Source: Bacillus sp. EB600
GTDB taxonomy: Bacteria > Bacillota > Bacilli > Bacillales > Cytobacillaceae
Direction of reading: 5' to 3'
Length of the DNA stretch: 64,000 nucleotides
Assembly (NCBI RefSeq): GCF_024494385.1
Contig: NZ_JAEVLT010000007.1
Coordinates: 62,001-126,000 of the forward strand
Below, one piece after another: positions 1-8,800 of this stretch (positions within the stretch are counted from its first letter, which is position 1; every line of letters starts with the position of its first letter). Under the pieces are notes generated by a model. That model searched no databases and was not told where the DNA came from. It saw only the letters and a program-made list of their open reading frames with translations. Both the position numbers and the translations under genes were made by a program.

Positions 1-279
1 ATGATAATCAAAAGAAAGACTTTAGAAGAGTGGATTGGGATATATACTAACTTAGAAGCATGCGTTTCTCCAGTGCTAGCGTTTGAAGAATTAATCAATA
101 ATCCGCAAATTACAGATCGTCAAATGATTCGCGAGGTACCAGGTATAAATGGCAAACAATTAGGCATACCGATCAAGCTCTCAGATACCCCTGGGTCGAT
201 ATATTCTAATGCTCCTCTATTAGGAGAACACAATAAAGAAATTTTTGACGAGCTTGGCTATGTAAAAGGGAAAATTTAA
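1..279 (+). CDS. CaiB/BaiF family CoA-transferase, C-terminal end (cut by window edge)
   Basis: Only about the last 92 residues are visible and the reading frame is open at base 1, so the gene begins before the window. The end of the protein carries the usual class III CoA-transferase finish, SNAPLLGEHNKEIF followed by an ELGY motif. The same kind of ending is seen in the CoA-transferases at 45.0 and 62.5 kb (APLLGQHTDQIL). Family members move CoA between acyl-CoA donors and organic acids in the cytoplasm. The ATG at base 1 is internal to the real gene. The assignment is good; the substrate is unknown. Confidence 0.75.
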   Translation: MIIKRKTLEEWIGIYTNLEACVSPVLAFEELINNPQITDRQMIREVPGINGKQLGIPIKLSDTPGSIYSNAPLLGEHNKEIFDELGYVKGKI

Positions 280-345
280 AGGAATTGTCATATAGGAAGC
301 TTATTAAACTTCTAATAAATAAAAGTAAAAAAATTCAGAATATTC

Positions 346-393
346 TTGCATATAATCGAAAGCATGATTATAATAAAATCAAATGGTTGTTTG
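346..393 (+). promoter_or_regulatory. Sigma-A promoter with candidate TetR operator
   Basis: TTGCAT (346-351), a 17-bp spacer and TATAAT (369-374) form a good sigma-A promoter. ATGGTTGTTTG follows at 383-393, and a perfect CAAACGTTTG palindrome lies further down at 431-440. The same CAAACAA core lies just after the -10 box of the next two promoters, so it is proposed as the operator of the TetR protein at 3.2 kb. The untranslated leader to the LLM gene is about 140 bases. Confidence 0.55.
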
Positions 394-523
394 TTTTTAG
401 TAAATGGTAAAATGGTTGTTATTTTTCAAACAAACGTTTGATTTACATTACAAGCGGTTTCACTTTTATCCATGGTAGTTCAAATATTTCATATAAAATT
501 TTATTAAAAGGAGTGTTTGGTAA

Positions 524-1585
524 ATGAAAATGGGTCTTTTTTATGTAAATGAGTGTCATGACAAAAATTATGAACGCGCTTACGGGGAAATGCTGGAACA
601 AATTCAGTATGGTGAAGAAATAGGCTTTGAGAGCGTGTGGTTAGCAGAGCACCATTTCAGTGCCTATGGAAGTATGCCTTCTCCTCAGGTGGCGGCAGCT
701 GCCATTTCACAAATTACTAAAAAGATGGATATTGGAATTGCTGTTAGTATCCTGAATTTCGACAATCCTGTGCGTATTGCCGAAGACTATGCGATGGTGG
801 ATGTCTTAAGTAAGGGACGCTTAAAGTTTGGCGCGGGACGCGGCTATCAACCAAGTGAGGCGAAAGGCCTTGGGATTAGTTTAGAAAGAACGAGAGAACG
901 GTTCTGGGAGTATGTAGACATCATTCAAGGGTTATGGAGTAATGAAACGTTTAGCTATCACGGAGAATTCTATGAATTTGACAACTTAAGATTAACGCCA
1001 AAACCGGTCCAGCAGAGAATCCCATTCTATCATGCTTGCATTAGCCCTGAATCCTTTGACCTCATGGTAGAAAGAGGCGCACAGGAATTTATGGTAACGC
1101 CTACTCTAATGGTTATGGATGACGTACTTGAATATACAAGACGAACTAGAAATCGTTTAGTTCAAAAAGGGATAAACCCATCGATTCACATGAATTTGCA
1201 AATGAACATTGCTGATGATACTGATCAAGCGATAAAGAACGTTGAAAAAGAGATGGCAGTTTATTTTAACAAAGTGCTTGAGTTAATTCCTGGTGCAAAA
1301 GGAACACAGGCTCCTGCTACCTATGAGCGGTTTGCTGAAGTAGCAAAAGAATTTGACGGCCCAGTCAATGTTGGGGCATTAAATCAATCGGGAGTTGCTA
1401 TATTAGCGGATTCGAAGGAAGCGGTTAATCGGCTTGAGGTCGTTGAAGAAGCTGGAATTAATAGTATGTCCTGCTGGTTCCGGATGGGAGATATGGAACA
1501 CCGTAAGGTTATGAGAACAATGAAACGATTTGCAGACGAGGTTTTACCTTACTTTAAATCTACAGCAAAAAAGGTTAATGTCTAA
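524..1585 (+). CDS. LLM-class flavin-dependent monooxygenase
   Basis: A 353-residue bacterial-luciferase-like TIM-barrel oxidoreductase, expected to use reduced FMN and O2 in the cytoplasm. The N-terminal beta strand MGLFYVNE, the AEHHF signature at residues 41-45 and the FGAGRGYQPSE segment near 102-112 are typical of group A LLM enzymes. AAGGAG at 508-513 precedes the ATG. It stands alone between a promoter and a terminator and shares a promoter motif with the next two genes (phosphotransferase, TetR), which suggests one regulon. The substrate cannot be told from sequence; long-chain aldehydes, terpenoids and sulfonates are all known for the family. Confidence 0.85.
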   Translation: MKMGLFYVNECHDKNYERAYGEMLEQIQYGEEIGFESVWLAEHHFSAYGSMPSPQVAAAAISQITKKMDIGIAVSILNFDNPVRIAEDYAMVDVLSKGRLKFGAGRGYQPSEAKGLGISLERTRERFWEYVDIIQGLWSNETFSYHGEFYEFDNLRLTPKPVQQRIPFYHACISPESFDLMVERGAQEFMVTPTLMVMDDVLEYTRRTRNRLVQKGINPSIHMNLQMNIADDTDQAIKNVEKEMAVYFNKVLELIPGAKGTQAPATYERFAEVAKEFDGPVNVGALNQSGVAILADSKEAVNRLEVVEEAGINSMSCWFRMGDMEHRKVMRTMKRFADEVLPYFKSTAKKVNV

Positions 1586-1652
1586 TTATTTATAATAATT
1601 TTACTTAGAAGTAGGGAATAGGATATTCAAAATTAGACTAATAAAATAAGAG

Positions 1653-1690
1653 AGAGAGGGTAAATGAAAAATTCATTTACCCTCTATTTC
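1653..1690 (+). terminator. Intrinsic terminator after LLM gene
   Basis: GAGGGTAAATGAA at 1656-1668 pairs exactly with TTCATTTACCCTC at 1672-1684, leaving a three-base loop, followed by TATTTC. It ends the LLM transcription unit. Confidence 0.75.
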
Positions 1691-1845
1691 AGTAGATAGA
1701 AATATTTCAGGAGGGCCTCTTATTTTGGTGGGAGCTTATTGACAAGAGTGACCATGGTATATAAATAATTTTCCTAGTCAATTCAAGCTACAAGGCTGCA
1801 GCGGCAGGTTTTTCAATAAATTTTCTGAAAATTAAAAACATGGTA

Positions 1846-1899
1846 TTGAATCAACGTTTTATTCTTGTTATAATAAAAAACAAACAAACGGTAGATTTA
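1846..1899 (+). promoter_or_regulatory. Sigma-A promoter with candidate TetR operator
   Basis: TTGAAT (1846-1851), a 17-bp spacer and TATAAT (1869-1874). CAAACAAACGGTAGATTTA at 1881-1899 differs in only two positions from the CAAACAAACG-containing segment at 427-445 upstream of the LLM gene. Its place at the start point fits a repressor site. Confidence 0.55.
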
Positions 1900-1928
1900 T
1901 TTTGAAAATTTTATTAGGTGGTGAAAAA

Positions 1929-2999
1929 GTGAATCAATCACAATATAGTGAAACAATCCCCATTCGAAAGGGGGAGGAATTCAATCAGGAAACGCTAAGA
2001 AGTTTTCTAAATGAACATGTAGATGGATTTCCCAATAAACCTTTAGAGGTAAAACAATATCCTACAGGAGTCTCTAATTTAACATACTTCATTCGCAGTG
2101 GTGAATGGGAAGCTGTTATGCGTCGTCCACCATCAGGTCCTTTACCTCCAAAGGCACATGATATGAAAAGAGAATCCGATCTTTTAACAAAACTTCATCC
2201 AGTATTCCCACTTGTTCCTAAACCATATGTTTATTGTAATGATCCGGAAGTGCTGGGTGAACCATTTTATGTAATGGAGCGAAAACATGGAGTTGTATTG
2301 GACTACAAGTTTCCAGCCGGGTTTACTGCTTCAAAGGAGTTATGTAAAGAAATATCTTACGCTGTTGTCGATGCACTTGCACAATTACATTCTGTCGATT
2401 ATGAAAAGGCGGATTTAGCTAATTTTGGCCATCCAAATGGTTTTTTGGAAAGACAAGTAAATGGATGGATCCACCGTTACATTAAGTTTAAAACGGATGA
2501 AATTCCCTATTTTGAGCCTATGGCGAAATGGTTGGTAGATCACATTCCATCATCCCAGTATGCAAGCATTATTCATAATGACTATAAATTAAATAATATG
2601 CTGCTTTCAAAGGAGTTTAAACAAATCGAGGCCATATTAGATTGGGAAATGGCAACGATTGCCGATCCATTCTTTGACTTAGCGTGTGCATTAGGTTATT
2701 GGATGGAGGAAGAAGATCCTGATTACCTAAAAGATAGCCTGCCAACTGTTACAACCTTGCCTGGATTCATTAAGCGAAAAGACTTTATCCAAAGATATGC
2801 TGTAAAAACTGGCAAAGACATTCCTTCTCTGACCTTTTATATGGTTTTTACGTATTTTAAACTCGCAGTTGTGTTGCAACAGATTTATTATCGTTGGAAA
2901 GTGGGGCAGACGAAGGACGAACGGTTCGAAACCTTTATTAAAAAAGTAAAGAACCTTATGTATTATGCATATGAAGTGTCTGAAACAGGAAATTATTAA
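1929..2999 (+). CDS. Phosphotransferase (APH/ACAD10-11 kinase-like) family protein
   Basis: A 356-residue protein kinase-like fold related to aminoglycoside phosphotransferases and to the kinase domain of ACAD10/ACAD11. The Brenner-type catalytic motif HNDYKLNN starts at H216 and the metal-binding DWE lies at 238-240. An upstream TTG at 1902 is in frame, but AGGTGGTG at 1916-1923 sits correctly for the GTG at 1929, which is chosen as start. In animals this domain phosphorylates 4-hydroxyacids before acyl-CoA dehydrogenation; in bacteria such proteins are often found with acyl-CoA metabolism genes. A role in hydroxyacid catabolism is inference. Confidence 0.75.
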   Translation: MNQSQYSETIPIRKGEEFNQETLRSFLNEHVDGFPNKPLEVKQYPTGVSNLTYFIRSGEWEAVMRRPPSGPLPPKAHDMKRESDLLTKLHPVFPLVPKPYVYCNDPEVLGEPFYVMERKHGVVLDYKFPAGFTASKELCKEISYAVVDALAQLHSVDYEKADLANFGHPNGFLERQVNGWIHRYIKFKTDEIPYFEPMAKWLVDHIPSSQYASIIHNDYKLNNMLLSKEFKQIEAILDWEMATIADPFFDLACALGYWMEEEDPDYLKDSLPTVTTLPGFIKRKDFIQRYAVKTGKDIPSLTFYMVFTYFKLAVVLQQIYYRWKVGQTKDERFETFIKKVKNLMYYAYEVSETGNY

Positions 3000-3061
3000 G
3001 ATTTTGATAAAGATTACTTTTTCCCCATCCCAAAATTATGTTCACCCATATGACTATACAA

Positions 3062-3114
3062 TTGTGAAACAATAGAAGTAATGATAGAATTTTTTCAAAC
3101 AACCATCTGTTTTA
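3062..3114 (+). promoter_or_regulatory. Promoter of the tetR gene with candidate auto-operator
   Basis: TTGTGA (3062-3067), a 17-bp spacer and TAGAAT (3085-3090). CAAACAACCATCTGTTTTA follows at 3096-3114. It resembles the sites at 427 and 1881, and its CAAACAACCAT is the exact inverse of ATGGTTGTTTG at 383-393. This suggests autoregulation by the TetR protein. Confidence 0.5.
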
Positions 3115-3177
3115 TGGTGGAGACTCCAGGGGTACAATTATTCAAATAATTTTATTGGATGGGTAGGGGAAAAGAGT

Positions 3178-3810
3178 ATGGGAAATTCAAATATAAAAAA
3201 GCCAACAAAAAAATCAAATGAGAAATTCATTAAAATTATCAATGCAGCGGCCAAAATTTTTCGAGAAAAAGGATATAAAGAGGCCACATTAGAAGATATT
3301 GCTAATGAGGTTGGAATCCTGAAAGGAAGCCTTTATTACTATATAGATAAAAAAGAAGACCTGCTATATGCAGTTGTTGAAAGGCCGTTAAGTGAAATGA
3401 CGGAAAATTTGAAGGGAATTGTTAACTCGGCAGATTCGCCGACACTAAAATTAGAAAAAGCATTAGAAAACCAAATTAATGGTTTTGAACGGTACCAAAG
3501 TGAACTATTTGTTTGGATTTCAATTGAATGGTTTAAATCAGAATTTGGCGGAGAGATCGCAACATTGGGGGATGAAATTGATCGCCTGCTCCGAACCATA
3601 ATAATCGAGGGAATTGAAAAGAAAGAATTTAGAAGTGATTTAGATCCCAAACTGCTGACTTTTGCGATATTCGGTGTGTTTAATTACATGCAGCGCTGGT
3701 ATTCACCAACAAATGGATATTCTTTTCAGGAAATATATGTGCAGTTTAAAAAATTTATCCTTCAGGGGATCATGGATAAGGTTCTTTTGTGTTCTACTTC
3801 TGATCATTAA
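3178..3810 (+). CDS. TetR/AcrR family transcriptional regulator
   Basis: A 210-residue regulator. The N-terminal helix-turn-helix has the family pattern, with AAKIFREKGYKEATLEDIA near residues 23-41 and VGILKGSLYYYIDKKEDLL immediately after. The C-terminal two thirds is a ligand-binding helical domain with an ERYQSELFVWISIEWFK segment. Such proteins repress their own and neighbouring genes until they bind a ligand, often an acyl-CoA or aromatic compound. Shared motifs in the promoters at 0.35, 1.85 and 3.06 kb point to the LLM and phosphotransferase genes as targets. A terminator follows the gene. Confidence 0.9.
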   Translation: MGNSNIKKPTKKSNEKFIKIINAAAKIFREKGYKEATLEDIANEVGILKGSLYYYIDKKEDLLYAVVERPLSEMTENLKGIVNSADSPTLKLEKALENQINGFERYQSELFVWISIEWFKSEFGGEIATLGDEIDRLLRTIIIEGIEKKEFRSDLDPKLLTFAIFGVFNYMQRWYSPTNGYSFQEIYVQFKKFILQGIMDKVLLCSTSDH

Positions 3811-3828
3811 ATGTTGATGAAAATAAAG

Positions 3829-3856
3829 AATCCCGCCAACCCAGCGGGATTTTGTT
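3829..3856 (+). terminator. Intrinsic terminator after tetR-type gene
   Basis: AATCCCGC (3829-3836) pairs with GCGGGATT (3844-3851), followed by TTGTTCTT. It lies between the convergent tetR-type gene and the subtilase gene. Confidence 0.75.
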
Positions 3857-3906
3857 CTTGTCTGGGGAATTTAGGAAAACATGCCAGCGATTAAGTTTAA
3901 TTGAAG

Positions 3907-5430
3907 TTATGTTTTACAAACTAACCGCAATAGTGTATCTGCTCCACCTATAATGCTAGAAGTCCCCCATTTCAAGGCTGGCTGCCCTGGTAATTCCACG
4001 AATATACTAAATCTTCCTGGAAGAAGGTTGTGTAAGCGGAACATACCATCAGTACCCAGGCTATTATTCTCAAGGTGAACATTCGTTTTTGTTTTGTAGG
4101 TAGAGACAATCTTTCCAGAAATTCGAGCGGATACAATTGCATTTGCTATAGGATTACCTAATTGGTCGACAATTTGTCCATAAAAACTGCCTTTTCGAAT
4201 CTTAGCGCCTTTATCAGGAGTGTGTCTTCCTGAGGTACTTCTCCTGGATGATCCTCTCCTAGTAGTTCTACGAATCGTTTTTCCCGTTCTACGATTTACA
4301 GCATTAGAAGCATTTAATAACCCATACCCGTAAAAGTTATTCCATTGTTTACTTTTCTCATCTATGGGATCAGCTGCCCTTTGAATAAGTTGAATCACTT
4401 CTGCATTACTTAAATCTGGGTAAATAGCAAATAAGAGTGCAGCCAACCCGCTAACAAAAGGCGTCGCTTGCGAAGTTCCTTGCAGTGCATCATAGGATCG
4501 CATTTTATGCGGGGTAGAATAAGTTGGAGTAGTGGAGAGAATACTCGTGCCAGGCGCTGAAATTCCGATATTCATTCCCCAGTTCGAAAATTCAGCAAGA
4601 TCATTGGCTTTATTTGTAGCAGAAACAGCTAGTACAAAATTATATCCAGCAGGGTATTCGACCTTGTTTTTGCCTCCATTTCCTGCAGCTGCTACAATGA
4701 CAACTCCTTTTAACCAAGCATAGTCAATAGCACGTTGGAATGCCAGACTAAAGGGCGGTCCGCCAATACTTATGTTAATCACCTTAGCACCGTTAAGGAC
4801 AGCATATAAAATACCTGCAATGAGCCATTTCGCCTTACCTCCATTGGGACCTGCCACTTTTACGGGCATGATCTTTGCTGAATTATAGCTGATTCCAGCT
4901 ACACCTCTTTTGTTATTTGTTACAGCTGCTGCAATTCCAGCAACATGTGTTCCATGGCCATTTTCGTCTTTAAAATCATTACGGTCTTTAGTGGTAAAAT
5001 TAACTGGTTTAACAATTTTGGATGACAGATCAGGATGATTAGGGTCAATTCCTGTATCTAAAATCGCGATCGTTACTTTGCGATCAATCTTTCGGGCTAA
5101 CTCCCATGCTGCTTCTGGATTTACTCGTTTAAGTCCCCATTGGCTTTGAGGACCATCATATAATACCCGTTTAGGTTGTTCATAGTATGGATCGTTTGGT
5201 TGAAAACTTATAGAATATGTGGTATTTTCCTCTACAAATGCAACGTGATGAGAAGATTGATAAACATTTAAAACATTTTGAAACACTATCTTCAATACTT
5301 CAACTACTTCCACATTAATTGCATCAAACCTTGAAACAAGCCTTGCTCCAACCTTGCTGTGTAATTGATTCTTTTGTTCGTTAGTTGTTTGGGGAACAAA
5401 ACCTACTAACAAACTAATGATTTCATTCAC
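3907..5430 (-). CDS. S8 family serine peptidase (subtilase) with C-terminal beta domain
   Basis: A subtilisin-like protease. Counting from the chosen GTG start, the triad is D125 (LDTGID), H159 (NGHGTHVAG) and S320 (GTSQATP), with the oxyanion asparagine in AAAGNGG. Residues 1 to about 70 resemble an I9-type propeptide. After the catalytic domain comes an Arg/Ser/Thr-rich linker and then a CarboxypepD-regulatory-like beta domain (GQIVDQLGNPIANAIVSARI). No signal peptide is visible, so secretion is uncertain. An ATG at 5460 is in frame but has no ribosome binding site. GAGGGGAG lies inside that extension and fits the GTG at 5430, giving 507 residues. Confidence 0.85.
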   Translation of the reverse strand: MNEIISLLVGFVPQTTNEQKNQLHSKVGARLVSRFDAINVEVVEVLKIVFQNVLNVYQSSHHVAFVEENTTYSISFQPNDPYYEQPKRVLYDGPQSQWGLKRVNPEAAWELARKIDRKVTIAILDTGIDPNHPDLSSKIVKPVNFTTKDRNDFKDENGHGTHVAGIAAAVTNNKRGVAGISYNSAKIMPVKVAGPNGGKAKWLIAGILYAVLNGAKVINISIGGPPFSLAFQRAIDYAWLKGVVIVAAAGNGGKNKVEYPAGYNFVLAVSATNKANDLAEFSNWGMNIGISAPGTSILSTTPTYSTPHKMRSYDALQGTSQATPFVSGLAALLFAIYPDLSNAEVIQLIQRAADPIDEKSKQWNNFYGYGLLNASNAVNRRTGKTIRRTTRRGSSRRSTSGRHTPDKGAKIRKGSFYGQIVDQLGNPIANAIVSARISGKIVSTYKTKTNVHLENNSLGTDGMFRLHNLLPGRFSIFVELPGQPALKWGTSSIIGGADTLLRLVCKT

Positions 5431-5620
5431 CTTAACTCTCCCCTCAAAGATGCTTGTCATGCCTGTCCGGCATACAATAAAGTATTCAAGATTGAGAGAA
5501 TTGCAACGGCGAATATCACAGTAGTATAAATATTTTATAGGGAAATAGTAACAATTAAAAGATTATTTCTATTAGACGAAATTTTGCAAAAAGTGATATG
5601 CTAATAGCGTAGTAAAAATT

Positions 5621-5674
5621 CAGAATATTAAAGGAAGTACAAAAACAAATATCAGAATATCTAAAAATATTCTG
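5621..5674 (+). promoter_or_regulatory. CAGAATAT repeats upstream of the first dioxygenase operon
   Basis: CAGAATAT occurs at 5621-5628 and again at 5653-5660, and the second copy forms an inverted repeat with ATATTCTG at 5667-5674 (six-base gap). Similar AATATTC(T/A)GA elements lie near the -35 boxes of the island promoters further down, so this is a candidate LysR binding region. No convincing -35/-10 pair was found in 5461-5787. The rest of that stretch holds a GC-rich GCTGCTGCTGCGCAGC patch near 5723 and nothing else recognised. Confidence 0.35.
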
Positions 5675-5796
5675 AGACATCAAAGCAATGCTAAGGTGGT
5701 GAGTAAAATGTAAGGGGTTACAGCTGCTGCTGCGCAGCAAAGGGGATGTAAGCCAATCAATCTTGAGTTAAACAATACTTTATAGAGGTGAAAAAA

Positions 5797-7095
5797 ATGG
5801 GAAAAAGAAATTATGTTATTGACAATAAAGAAGAATGCAAGTTTTTGGTTAACCGGAAAACATTTGTTGACCCAGAGATTTTAGCAGAAGAACAAGAAAA
5901 TATCTTTAGTAAGTGCTGGATTTATGTCGGCCATGAATCAGAACTAAAAAATAGCGGAGACTTTCACACAAGAAATGTTGCAGGAAGACCAATCATTTTT
6001 ACTCGCGATGACGAAGGACAATTCCATGTATTATTAAATACGTGTACTCATAGAGGATCATTAGTATGCCGAGGCGAAAATGGGAATTGTAAAACTTTCT
6101 TATGTACTTACCATGCATGGTCTTTTAAAACAAATGGCGCTCTAGTTGGTGTACCTATGGAAGCCAGCTATCCAAAGAGCTTTAACAAAAAAGACTACGG
6201 TTTACATGAGGTAAGAAGCGAAAGCTATAAAGGCTTTGTATTCTGTAACTACGACGATAATGCAATCAGCTTGGAAGAATATTTAGGGGAAGCAGCACTA
6301 TACTTAGATTATGTTGCAGATCAGTCTGCAGTCGGAATGGAAGTTTTAAAAGGAACACAAAAATATGCAATCAGAGCAAACTGGAAGCTTCTGGGTGAAA
6401 ATAGTATCGATGGCTATCACGTTGCATATAATCACAAAACATACCTTGAATATTTGACGGATGAAGGTCAGGATGTTTCAAAAGGGCTATATGGCCAAGG
6501 AAAATCATTAGGAAACGGCCATGCCGTTATGGAATACGAAGCACCTTGGGGAAGACCAATCGCGAAAGCCCAAGCAAATTGGGATGAAGAAACAAAGGAA
6601 CGGATTGCTAAGTTACGTGCGAAAATTGTTGAACGAGTTGGCGAAGAAAAAGCTCATATGATGTGTGACGTCAGCAGAAACGTGTGGATTTTCCCTAACT
6701 TAATCATCAATGACATCATGTCATTAACTATTCGGACATTTAATCCAATCAGCACTGATTATATGGAAGTAACTGCATGGGCATTAGGACCAATTGATGA
6801 AAATGCACAAGAAAAGGAACATCGTTTAGATACGTTCTTAACCTTCCTTGGACCAAGCGGCTTTGCAACACCAGATGATATTGAATCATTAGAAACAGCT
6901 CAATTAGGATTTAAAAATACTATCAATGAAGTTGAGTGGTCTGATATTTCAAGAGGCATGGACCGTGAAGTTTCACCAACAACGGATGAAAAACAAATGA
7001 GATCCTTCTGGAGAAAGTACGTTGAGTTAATGGATCCGGAGGAAGACCAAGCTGCAGCTCAAACAAATAAAGCAGAAACAGAACAATTAATATAA
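5797..7095 (+). CDS. Aromatic ring-hydroxylating dioxygenase, alpha subunit (system 1)
   Basis: The catalytic large subunit of a Rieske non-heme iron oxygenase, 432 residues. The Rieske [2Fe-2S] ligands are C83, H85, C103 and H106 with the normal CXH-X17-CXXH spacing. The mononuclear iron site is seen in ENSIDGYHVAYNH as H208 and H213, with D205 bridging the two centres and a distal Asp near the C-terminal TPDD segment. The ATG at 5797 with AGAGGTG in front is preferred over an in-frame GTG nine bases earlier. It adds O2 to an aromatic ring to give a cis-dihydrodiol. The beta subunit follows 16 bases downstream. No ferredoxin or reductase is encoded nearby. Confidence 0.92.
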   Translation: MGKRNYVIDNKEECKFLVNRKTFVDPEILAEEQENIFSKCWIYVGHESELKNSGDFHTRNVAGRPIIFTRDDEGQFHVLLNTCTHRGSLVCRGENGNCKTFLCTYHAWSFKTNGALVGVPMEASYPKSFNKKDYGLHEVRSESYKGFVFCNYDDNAISLEEYLGEAALYLDYVADQSAVGMEVLKGTQKYAIRANWKLLGENSIDGYHVAYNHKTYLEYLTDEGQDVSKGLYGQGKSLGNGHAVMEYEAPWGRPIAKAQANWDEETKERIAKLRAKIVERVGEEKAHMMCDVSRNVWIFPNLIINDIMSLTIRTFNPISTDYMEVTAWALGPIDENAQEKEHRLDTFLTFLGPSGFATPDDIESLETAQLGFKNTINEVEWSDISRGMDREVSPTTDEKQMRSFWRKYVELMDPEEDQAAAQTNKAETEQLI

Positions 7096-7111
7096 TAGAG
7101 GGGGCGGAATT

Positions 7112-7606
7112 ATGAAAATTACGGAGGAAAAAATTACTCAGCAAACTATTGAGCAGTTTTTATATAAAGAAGCAGATTTACTGGATTCATGGAAATTAGA
7201 CGAGTGGTTAACTTTAATGACAGAAGATTCAACATACTCTGTTCCAACTACAGATAATGCAGATGGAGACTACAAAGATTCTCTTTACTTCATTGCTGAT
7301 GATTATCATAGATTAACAGCACGGGTAAAACGTTTAAGCAGCAAATTTTCACATGCTGAAAACCCTAGGTCTCGCACTCGGAGATTTATTACGAACGTTC
7401 AAATTGTGAATGAAGCAGATGGCAAAATCGAAATTGCAGCCAACTTTATCGTATATCGGATGAGATATGGCTTTACTGATGCTTACGTTGGCAAGTACAA
7501 TTATACCCTTATTACTGAAAATAACGAATTGAAAATTTTAGACCGTAAAGCAATTCTTGACATTGAAGGACTTCGACCACATTCAAGAATCAGTATTATC
7601 TTATAA
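7112..7606 (+). CDS. Aromatic ring-hydroxylating dioxygenase, beta subunit (system 1)
   Basis: A 164-residue small subunit of the SnoaL/NTF2-like ring_hydroxyl_B family. It has the typical start EQFLYKEADLLDSWKLDEWL, the central FIADDYHRLTARVKRL, and the end RPHSRISIIL. Beta subunits are structural and shape the alpha3beta3 hexamer; they carry no cofactor. The closest relative in the window is the protein at 31785. GAGGGGGCGG is a strong ribosome binding site. Confidence 0.9.
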   Translation: MKITEEKITQQTIEQFLYKEADLLDSWKLDEWLTLMTEDSTYSVPTTDNADGDYKDSLYFIADDYHRLTARVKRLSSKFSHAENPRSRTRRFITNVQIVNEADGKIEIAANFIVYRMRYGFTDAYVGKYNYTLITENNELKILDRKAILDIEGLRPHSRISIIL

Positions 7607-7618
7607 GGAGATGTAAGA

Positions 7619-8533
7619 ATGATTCGCTACGCAAAGCTAGGATATGTTGCTCTAAATGTAAGCAATCTTGAAAAATCCTGTGACTTTTATGGAAGATTAC
7701 TTGGCTTGGAACGGGTAGAGTCCGACGTTCCGAACACTGCTTTTTACCGCGTCAGCCGTGATCATCATAATCTGATTCTTACACAGGATGCTAATCCAGG
7801 ATTAAAGCGAATTGGACTGGAATTAGAAGCACCGAAAATGGTAGATGCAACATTTGACTATTTCTCAAGCCAAGGGTTAAACCCGCAACTGGTGTCTTTA
7901 GAAGAGCTGGATATTCTTCAACAGGCAAAATCTTTTCGGGTAGTAGATCCTTTCGGCGTAACTTTTGAATTCTATAGTGATATGTCTCAGTTACCTTTAG
8001 AGTTCGAACCAACTGTGGCCGAAATTCAAAAATTAGGCCATGTGGTCTTAAAAACGCCGGATGTTGAAAAAGCCACAAATTTCTATAATGATGTGTTCAA
8101 TTTTGCCATTTCAGATTATTTATCTGGTACAGGATCGTCGAACAAAGGCGGAACCTGGTTCAGATGTTTCCCAGTTCCATATCATCATTCCTTCGCTGTC
8201 TTTGAAGGCCAAGATACTAGTCTTCACCATGTGAATTTTATGGTTTCGACAATTGATGATATTGGCAAAGCTGTCAATCGGTTCAAGAAAAACGGTGTGA
8301 GTATAGCAATGGGTCCTGGCAGACATGCTCCCTCAGGCGCGATTTTCTTATATGTTTTAGATCCGGATGGCATAACAATAGAATACAGCTTTGGCATGGA
8401 GGAATTCTCGGAAGTCAATCCACGCAAGCCAAAGTATTTGGCACCTGACCCAGAAACCATCGATCTCTGGGGTGGCCAGGTTGCAGATCATAAGATGGCG
8501 GGCATCGGAGTTAAAGGCTTAATGCCAGTTTGA
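7619..8533 (+). CDS. Extradiol ring-cleavage dioxygenase, VOC superfamily (system 1)
   Basis: A 304-residue two-domain type I extradiol dioxygenase. Each half begins with a VOC module (LGYVALNVSNLEKS at about 7 and LGHVVLKTPDVEKA at about 139). Metal ligands in the C-terminal half are predicted as H141, one of H203/H204 (SLHHVNF) and E255 (ITIEYSFGME), and the second-sphere histidines lie in PYHHSFAV near 189. The enzyme would open a catechol next to its hydroxyls with Fe(II) and O2. It lies 12 bases after the beta subunit in the same operon, so its substrate is probably the catechol derived from the dioxygenase product. No dehydrogenase for the diol lies in this operon; the SDR at 33.2 kb may serve. 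Confidence 0.9.
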   Translation: MIRYAKLGYVALNVSNLEKSCDFYGRLLGLERVESDVPNTAFYRVSRDHHNLILTQDANPGLKRIGLELEAPKMVDATFDYFSSQGLNPQLVSLEELDILQQAKSFRVVDPFGVTFEFYSDMSQLPLEFEPTVAEIQKLGHVVLKTPDVEKATNFYNDVFNFAISDYLSGTGSSNKGGTWFRCFPVPYHHSFAVFEGQDTSLHHVNFMVSTIDDIGKAVNRFKKNGVSIAMGPGRHAPSGAIFLYVLDPDGITIEYSFGMEEFSEVNPRKPKYLAPDPETIDLWGGQVADHKMAGIGVKGLMPV

Positions 8534-8616
8534 TAACTTGTTTTTATTATAGCATAGGTTAATAACACATGCATAGTGTAAACTAATGAAATTATGAGAA
8601 AATTATAAAATTGCTA

Positions 8617-8662
8617 TAGTTGGTGAGGAAAGTAACTAAACTTCCTTGCCAACTATTTTTTT
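8617..8662 (+). terminator. Intrinsic terminator after first dioxygenase operon
   Basis: TAGTTGGTGAGGAAAGT (8617-8633) pairs imperfectly with ACTTCCTTGCCAACTA, followed by a run of seven Ts. Confidence 0.75.
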
Positions 8663-8800
8663 ATAGTTTATAAAACGTTTCAATTTGATTAAAATACATA
8701 TAGGATCCTTCCTTAATCAGAAAGTAATTTTAATAGACTATTACTCCATTAAAAGACGATAATAGCTATTTATCAATGGCATATTGTAAGGGGAATTATT

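Noticed and set aside
5721-5740. GCTGCTGCTGCGCAGC patch as a regulatory RNA
   Set aside because: The short GC-rich palindrome has no T run and no known RNA motif around it.
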